Below, piece by piece: positions 57,423-64,000 of a stretch of DNA of 64,000 nucleotides. Where the stretch lies: contig JAWZYU010000009.1 in the NCBI GenBank assembly GCA_038380435.1, forward strand, positions 62,711,901 through 62,775,900, in the 5' to 3' direction. Below the pieces are notes generated by a model. The model ran no database searches and had not been told where the DNA came from. It saw only the letters and a program-made list of their open reading frames with translations. The DNA is from Ryuthela nishihirai (Eukaryota > Arthropoda > Arachnida > Araneae > Heptathelidae). The translations under genes and the position numbers were made by a program. How positions within the stretch are numbered: the first letter of the stretch is position 1; the number at the start of each line of letters is the position of its first letter.

Positions 57423-58673
57423 CGATACTGCTGGTCACTTAAATACGATATGTCAACACGAATCCTGGTGGATAACAAAAAAAAAGGTTAATATCCATTT
57501 AATGAAACTGATTATACTAGAACAAACTGAAGACATTGGAACAATGGAGAAGACGTGATTGATGGAATTATCCAATTATTTAATCAGTAGGTTTCTGAAT
57601 ATGACATGTTATAGACTATAATTCATTTATATATGAATACTGAGTGAGTTATGCTTACAATTTATGATAACACTACAGTATTTTCTCTCACTTACTGTTT
57701 TATTTTGATTTGTATTTTACATTTTGATTTTACACTCCATAAAGTGAAGCCAGGTCGTTTACCCTCGTGATTTAAAGCTTTGTAAAATGGGTGATGCATC
57801 AGGATCTACTTTAATTCTCATGATTTTTTAACTTGAACAATTGCGACTATTGAAAGGTGAAGCCGAGAATTTTATCGCATAACTCGGATAATGATCATGA
57901 CTCGACTCAAATGTGAATAATTATTCAGATTTCGAGAGTATTCACGCATAACTATGAGCAACGAGAAAAATTATCTGAACGGAAAATTCTGCCAATACTA
58001 ATCTGGACTTTTTATTGCAGGGTCAGTAACAAGCTCGATCTTAGTTTCTTCGCGATTATTGGCGCACTTTTTTTTTCAGCATTCCAGAATGCAATCCTAG
58101 ACAGCTAATTGCAGCACAACTTGTCACCTAATGCGACATATGTTGGGCAGGAAGTCAGCTACGGTTTGTCTAGTGTCTAACATGCTTGTATTCAGAGAAT
58201 GTCTCCTGAGCGGAAAGTTCTGACCAAAAACCTTCAGCGAGTTACCTATTCTGATAAACCCCAACCCAGTTCTACTTCTTTAAAACGACCAACGGAATGA
58301 ATAGCATCTACTTCTATATATGTATGATTTTATTGTCGTTGGGTACTTTTCCATGTAAATATAATATTGTTTTTATATTCAGATTAATTTATCTATTTTA
58401 ATAAATATATAGTTAGACTGCACAAACATAAAAGCTACAATTTGTCTAATATATACATTATGACATGTAAATATTTCGATTTTGTTATGTATTTTTGTGG
58501 GGTTTACTGATTTGAAAATGATGAAAGTCCATTTAATTCTATTTGTATCTGTGGGTGTGTGACTGGTTGTCGGTTTGAGAAAACGAATACAGATGAGCAT
58601 GAGAGATGTTGGAACTGTCATGTGTGATTAGGTTATATCGTAAAGGTTCTTTCGTGAGAAGGCTTCAGTCGAA
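57423..58673. other. Sequence without recognised features
   Basis: AT-rich. Nothing recognised. Confidence 0.35.
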
Positions 58674-58979
58674 TTACATAAATTTATTGAATATCAGCAT
58701 GAGAGCGATACCATTCTTGCATTCATTCCAGTTGCAACAGACAGTAACCATGAAACGGAAAGTTTCCACAATAGAGTCACATGCCAATGTTCTAGTCAGG
58801 ATTATATTCAGAGAAAGATGCACAGGTAGCTTTCTTGTGCAGTTAGGGAAATTTGTGCATTCTATGGAATTTGGCAGGCAAAGACAAGGAGAAGAATTTA
58901 CAACTTCGTTGCAACTGCTGATTACATTAAAACCAGTTACACATCCTGCGCACTCCCAAAACACAAGGAAATAGCTCAT
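58674..58979 (-). CDS. Possible exon of an unknown cysteine-rich protein
   Basis: The - strand frame reads through 101 codons to a TAA. The middle carries ten cysteines in about 80 residues, with spacings such as CAGC, SSCNE, CLCLPNSIEC and NFPNC. The pattern is loosely like small extracellular Cys-rich domains, but I cannot match a family. An acceptor-like TTTTGGGAG lies just inside the start, so it could be a terminal exon. The opposite strand is also open for 122 codons (58606-58974), which lowers the value of openness as evidence. It may be chance. Confidence 0.2.
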   Translation of the reverse strand: MSYFLVFWECAGCVTGFNVISSCNEVVNSSPCLCLPNSIECTNFPNCTRKLPVHLSLNIILTRTLACDSIVETFRFMVTVCCNWNECKNGIALMLIFNKFM

Positions 58980-59855
58980 CTTGGAAATTTAAAACGAATA
59001 TTTGCTTTGTCTATTAAATTAGAATATCAAATTTATTTATAATTCTCTCAATTTATGTAAGCGTCGTGTATATTTTTTTACTATTTTAACTGATTTGTAT
59101 ATACATATATAAATCAGTATTTCAATATTCAAATAACTTTATATTTCAAAGAATCATTGTTCAAGAAATGAATATTATTAAATAAATTAATTTGATGATA
59201 ATTGAAACACCGAGTGGTCCCCAACAGGGGTGTTTGAAATTTTTCGAGGGACATTATTTGGGTTTTCGGTAGAAATGAATTAATTATAAATATCGAACAG
59301 TTCTTGGATTAATATAGTTAGGTATGTTTTGTTTCGATATAAAAAACTGATAAATTCATGGATATACAACATCAAAATATTCGTAATTTTGTGTTCACGT
59401 ATATATTTTTTCAACTTGTTTTAAACAGGAAAAACTAATTTGAATTTCACGAAAGAGACGTTAAAAAGAGTAAAAAGGGGGAGTTGGAATAGACAAAGGA
59501 AACTCTGTGCTCAAAACGTTTGGGAATCATTAACTTAGTCAATTTTAATTGAGACAGACTAAGTCTAGAAACTGCTTGATGGGATATTTGTTTATTATTT
59601 TTTATTTTTAGTCTCGTAGCGTTTCTTGATTCCACGCCATTGGTCGCGAAAAAGTAAAGCAAAATAAAAGCCTGATTCTGGTTGACAATGTGGGTTGAAA
59701 TATTATGGTTGGGAATAGATTCTTGTTGGGAATATGGTGGGGAATAGCTATGAATTTTCATAACACCTAATAAAATATTCCAATTGCTGAAAAATGATTC
59801 ACATTTTGTAGACTATAATATAATATTATTATAATATTCATATTTAAAGTATTTG
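58980..59855. other. AT-rich sequence without recognised features
   Basis: Nothing recognised. A 104-codon - strand frame (59447-59761) has no visible domain. Confidence 0.35.
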
Positions 59856-60307
59856 CAGTGAAACCTCTATTCGAAACCCAGATGGTACAGAATTTTCGCC
59901 GGATGGGTTGCGTTATTTTACCTCCGAGCAGCACCTTTTTGTACACAAATGCTTACATGATCATGTCCCTAGGGTTCGGAGAAGGTTGGAGAGGGAATCC
60001 ACTCAACAGCTGTTAGGAGACAGAGAGAAGCTTCTGACAATTATTCTTATTGTCTCTTGACAAGGCCAGCCAGCATGTTCTTTAAAGTGCACAGTGTATG
60101 GTTGTGCTGAGAAGGGGCCACGGCTTAACATCCCATCTGACAAACGGTGGCTTTTTCAAGTCCAACAGTGTCGCCTTTCTCACGAAAAGCAGAACGAGAG
60201 TTAGTGTAGTCGGGTGACTGAGCATAGTATTATAATGAGGAGACAAGGAAATATGGCATTGAATGGAATTGCCAGATGTTCGAGTGCCGGATAAATGGGC
60301 TTTCACT
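59856..60307. mobile_element. Possible pogo-type MITE relic split by a SINE
   Basis: CAGTGAAACCTCTATTCGAA at the left and the inverted TAGTGAAAGCCCATTTATCC at the right resemble pogo/Tigger ends. Nearly all the sequence between them is a SINE B copy. TA flanks are not preserved on both sides. Confidence 0.4.
59906..60198 (-). repeat. SINE family B, head missing
   Basis: The body from TTGCGTTATTTTACCTCC through the CTCACGAAAAGCAGAACG region. GACAATTATTCTTATTGTC inserted near 60037 forms a small hairpin. Confidence 0.83.
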
Positions 60308-60723
60308 ACACCTTTACTATCAAATGTTTTTCCATATTTATTTTTCTCGTAGTTGTTCTAGGCATGTTGCACATTTTTGCTGCAATCTATCTGTATATAA
60401 TTAACATTTAAAAAATCTCAGTCATGCCTTTATGAATTTCAAACAACTTATTTTATTGCTGCTAATGTGTAACAGTCACATTTTACTCGGTACACAGTTT
60501 TGACACTTCAGTGTGTGAATTTGAGAAATGTGTTCAAGGTGTAACTGTATTCGTGTGCGTGATGCAATTTCGTTCATTTTATCTGATGAGCCATCGCAGC
60601 GAATTAGAGGTGGACAATTTCTTCTTCCTCTTTTTCGCTTGATGTTTTCAAAAGCTATTAAAATTTTAGATGGCGATTTTATTAATTTGTTTTGAAAAGA
60701 ATTCTTTCAGTACCTATAAATAA

Positions 60724-60775
60724 AAGCAGGGCCAGATGTAGGGCGATGGGGCCTTCCCCCATCCTTTTGAGAATA
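60724..60775. repeat. Fragment of a GGGCC-tipped dispersed repeat
   Basis: CAGGGCCAGATGTAGGGCGA resembles the starts at 42281 and 51034. It ends at the Tigger insertion site. Confidence 0.45.
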
Positions 60776-63570
60776 CACCCAATTTTGTTTTTATACGGTG
60801 GACAAGTTCCCGAAAAAACCGTGCAAAAAAAACCGTGTAAAAAAAAATACAGTGCACATGAAAAAAATAGAAGATTGGTTCCAGACGTGAAAACCCAATA
60901 CAAATAATAAGTTGTTTTCAAACAAATCATATGGAAATCTTTAATTAAATCTTTATTTGATTTTTATTCATTTAAGCACATTTTTTTATTTTATGAACTT
61001 ATAAAGATAACTATGTGTACATATATAAAGTAAATTATCCTTCATAAAGAAAATAATATGTCACTAATTCAAGAATACAAAAGTGTAAAAAAGTATGATT
61101 TACATATGTTTATTAACTAGATTTTATTCGTTGCCACTTTCTGACAACAGACGCATTCGTTTCTGTAAGAATGGATTTAAATCACTTTCATCGCTTGAAA
61201 CATTTTGGCTGTCGTGTTCATACTCCAATGGTGAAATGCTCTCTGTGGCATGGGGAACCAAATTATCACATGTTTCCAGTGATTCTGAAGTTTGAATAAT
61301 TTTGACAAGGAACACTGTGATCAATCGTTGAGATTCTGCTTTGACTAGATCTTTGTATAATTCTTGATAACGCGCCATACATGACTTTAGTTCACGTTTA
61401 AAGTGCTCAGCTCTTCGACAATGGGATCATGCATAAGAAAATGACTTTCCAATTTACTAGCCATTTGAAGTCCTTCTTTAATTAAACCTACAGCGAGTGG
61501 AAACTCTTCATCACCATCACTTTTTTTTTCTTTTTCATCAGGAATCTCAAGGACAACTTCTATTATTTCATCTTCGCTAAGAACTTTGTCACCCAGCAAT
61601 TCATCAACATCTGCAAACGATAAATCATCGAATCCTTCTCCACCAACTGCATGTGCTAAAGTGATGATATTAGGATATTCAGTCTCATTTGGGGATACAG
61701 GATCTTTGCTTTCTACACATTCTGGCCAAATAGCTTTCCAGCATGCGTTTAAAGTTGATGGTTTTAATTCTGATAACGTCAATCCAGCATGTCTGATACA
61801 ATCTAAAATAGAAAATGTCTTCCACACATCAATAACTGTTAGTGTTGTGTCCTTATCTAGTTTGCCTAAAATGTATTGGAATGTTGGTCTTACGTAGTAA
61901 GTTTTAAATGTGGTAATTATACCCTGGTCCAGTGGTTGTATTAAGGATGTCGTAATTAGGCAGCAGAAAACAAAATTGCACATTTGGGTGTTCCAAAACA
62001 GAATGGCCAAGGGACATTGTCTATAATCAATAGAACTTTAAATTCGAGATATTTTTCTTTCAAATATCGTTTAACTTATGGAACAAGACATTTATGGAAT
62101 CATTCATTAAAAATTTCTTTTGCAGCCGAGGATTTTTTGTTTGCCATCCAGTACACTGGCAATTTATTCAAATGTACACCTTTCATTGACCGTGGTCTTA
62201 GGGATAGATTGATGAGCAGCGGTTTTAACATGCGATCTCCTGAAGCGTTGCTGCAAAATAGAAAGGTCACACGATCCTTAGCTGCTTTAAAGCCACCAAC
62301 AGTTTTTTTGTGATTTTGTTTCGTAGGTTCTACTCGGCATTTGTTTCTAAAAAAGACCAGTTTCATCTGTATTCCAAACTTGATCAGGAATGTATCCACC
62401 ATCTTCAATGATTTGGACCAATGTTGGACAAAATTCTTTAGCTGCCGGCTCATTTGCAGATGCAGCTTCACCTTTTATCTTTACATTATGAAACGCGTGT
62501 CTTTGAAGAAATCATGCAAGCCAAACTGTACTTGCAGAAAATTCATAATTTTTGTTTAACTGAGATGATGTGGTTGATTCCATTTCTTGTATCTGCTTTT
62601 CTATTCGTAATGCCATCTGTTTGAAGGTATTTTCGTCTTTTTTGCGAGTTATCTTCTATCCACATTATTAGTGCCTTTTCCATCTTCACTTTTGCGATAT
62701 CTCTCGTGTACGATGACGACTTAGCGCTAAATTTTGTTTCAGAAAGCACAGAATTTCTAATAGCATCTTCATTTTTCTTGACGGTTCTTACGGTAGCTTC
62801 GTTCAAACCAAAATATTTACCTATGGATGTTGAACCTTCTCCAGTTGCAAGACGATCTAAAATTTTGATCTTAGTATCCAAAGAGATAGCTTTTCTTTTC
62901 TGCTTTTGTATAGTTGAATTATCCGACATCGTGGTAAGGCTTACGAAAAATATTTGAACTGTAGTTAATAAATCAGATGATAAAAAATATAAATTACCTA
63001 TAAACAAAATTTCATAAATTTATATTACGCACACAAAACTTCAAAAAACAAAACGATTTCTTTTCGATTTCTTCTGTTAAACGTTTAAACACTTCTAGCT
63101 ATAAACACGAAATGAGAGAACAAGACTAACGTATGTATTTAAGATAAAATTAAAAGGAATTCTCGGAACTCAATGTTGCCACTTTATTCCGAATGAAGTA
63201 GGTTTTGTACATGTTTTCCATAAAATAGAGAATAAAATAGAGAAAACTTGTTGTGTAGTTATGTTAGTGTAATTTTTATTTTAAGGATTTTAGTGCACAA
63301 AATATGTATTTATAGAACATTTTCAAAGTTAAAACTAGTTCGAAAAATGTGACCATGAAAGCGGCATCTTTGTTATAAATGTGAATTCTAGGAATTTTTT
63401 CTTGAATAGGAATATTTTATCAGAATTAAATTCAAATGGAGATTTTTAAAAAGGCGCAGTTTGAATCATGTTAGATCAAAATAAATCATTAAAAAGAGAA
63501 TTGGAATTTTTTCTAAACCGTGTTAAATCAAAATCGTGTAAAAAAATCCGTGTGAAAATAGAATTGGGTG
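60776..63570 (-). mobile_element. Tigger (pogo-superfamily) DNA transposon, 2.8 kb
   Basis: TA flanks are exact at 60774-60775 and 63571-63572. The left end is CACCCAATTTTGTTTTTATA. The right end read inward is CACCCAATTCTATTTTCACA. Both are followed by several ACACGG or CCGTG motifs. The transposase occupies the - strand between about 61124 and 62929, leaving about 350 bp and 640 bp of flank. The length is typical of Tigger elements. Confidence 0.93.
61124..62929 (-). pseudogene. Tigger-type transposase
   Basis: This is a DDD transposase of the pogo superfamily with a CENP-B-like DNA-binding N-terminus. The start at 62929 reads MSDNSTIQKQKRKAISLDTK. The helix-turn-helix region follows (IKILDRLATGEGSTSIGKYF, LNEATVRTVKKNE), then KALIMWIEDNSQKR. 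First catalytic Asp: WNTDETGLF near 62375, with a TAG right after. Then NHKKTVGGFKAAKDRVTFLF (about 62310-62250) and LKPLLINLSLRPRSM. Second Asp: LLIIDNVPW near 62030. Third Asp: IQPLDQGIITTFKTYY near 61940-61890. The acidic C-terminal tail runs to a stop at 61124. At least four frameshifts or stops separate these blocks. All three catalytic Asp codons survive, so decay is recent or light. Confidence 0.92.
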
Positions 63571-63572
63571 TA

Positions 63573-64000
63573 CTAGTAACGGAAAGAAGAAGAAAATATA
63601 TAATATATATATTACGTGTATTTTTCAAGAAATTTGTTAAAGACCCCTAAAACGGAGAGAGAAGATTTATGTCGGAACCTATTTTCTGTTGTTCATTCCA
63701 GCTCGATATTGGGCAGAGCTCACTACAGATGTAACTCTAGACAGAAAACTGAACTTTCCACCTTGTTGAATGTGTTAAAAAGTTCGCAACCATTGACATA
63801 GATATCGGAAATAAGGTTTAAAAGAGTGATATTTTAAGACCCATTGGTTTCTTGCCTATCAGCTTTGCTTCGTTCAAGACTGCCGTTTGGCTTTACAATC
63901 ACTATTCTCTGGATGAAGAGCTAAAAGCTTATAAAGGTTCAAAAGTCTAAACTTGAAAAAAATATATCTGCTTTGTCGAAGCCCAGAAAATAAAATAAAA
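63573..64000. other. AT-rich sequence, no feature
   Basis: Nothing recognised. Confidence 0.35.

Noticed and set aside
58606..58974. 122-codon + strand frame
   Set aside because: No recognisable domain. It overlaps the opposite cysteine-rich frame, which has the better pattern. At most one of the two could be real.

Overview
The window looks like repeat-rich, AT-rich intergenic DNA from an arthropod nuclear genome. I found no gene that I can defend as a host gene. Degenerate Tc1/mariner and pogo/Tigger transposases, an APE-type LINE, a Gypsy-like retrotransposon and two abundant tRNA-derived SINE families point to an animal. A spider is my guess from the general character of the Tc1 and Gypsy fragments, but the sequence alone does not prove this. 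Every recognisable coding region is broken by stops or frameshifts.

Layout. 0-2 kb: Gypsy integrase and gag fragments in opposite orientations, joined at a hairpin. 2.0-3.6 kb: a Tc1 element with terminal repeats. 4-5.2 kb: a duplicated AT-rich block, one copy split by a SINE. 6.3 kb: a TA-flanked palindromic MITE. 7.6-9.8 kb: a 2.2-kb giant hairpin with an 8-bp target duplication, each arm carrying the 3' end of the same gene. 13.3-16.2 kb: a SINE, a second Tc1, a second MITE copy and a hAT-like MITE. 16.7 kb: a ruined LINE reverse transcriptase. 18.4-25.0 kb: a foldback-like structure whose arms are arrays of a roughly 120-bp repeat, interrupted by a 3.7-kb RTE-like LINE. 25.4-26.7 kb: SINE clusters. 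29.5 kb: an exact 171-bp tandem duplication. 30.2-34.0 kb: a second structure with inverted arrays of a 110-130-bp repeat. 34.6-35.9 kb: a Tc1/mariner fragment and a second hAT-like MITE. 36-39 kb: SINEs, including one whose body has grown into a 138-bp tandem array. 41-42.1 kb: a third Tc1 with both ends. 43-48.2 kb: SINEs, a mariner fragment, a fourth Tc1 split by the MITE, and another MITE. 49.3-50.1 kb: a minisatellite inverted-repeat structure. 53.3-54.5 kb: inverted tRNA-derived repeats and a 94-bp palindrome. 60.8-63.6 kb: a Tigger element with matching ends and TA flanks.

The genes do not form a pathway. The window records successive transposon insertions. The most unusual signals are structural: inverted repeats at every scale, three inverted-repeat structures built from tandem arrays, and many short snapback duplications inside sequences whose normal form is known from their families.
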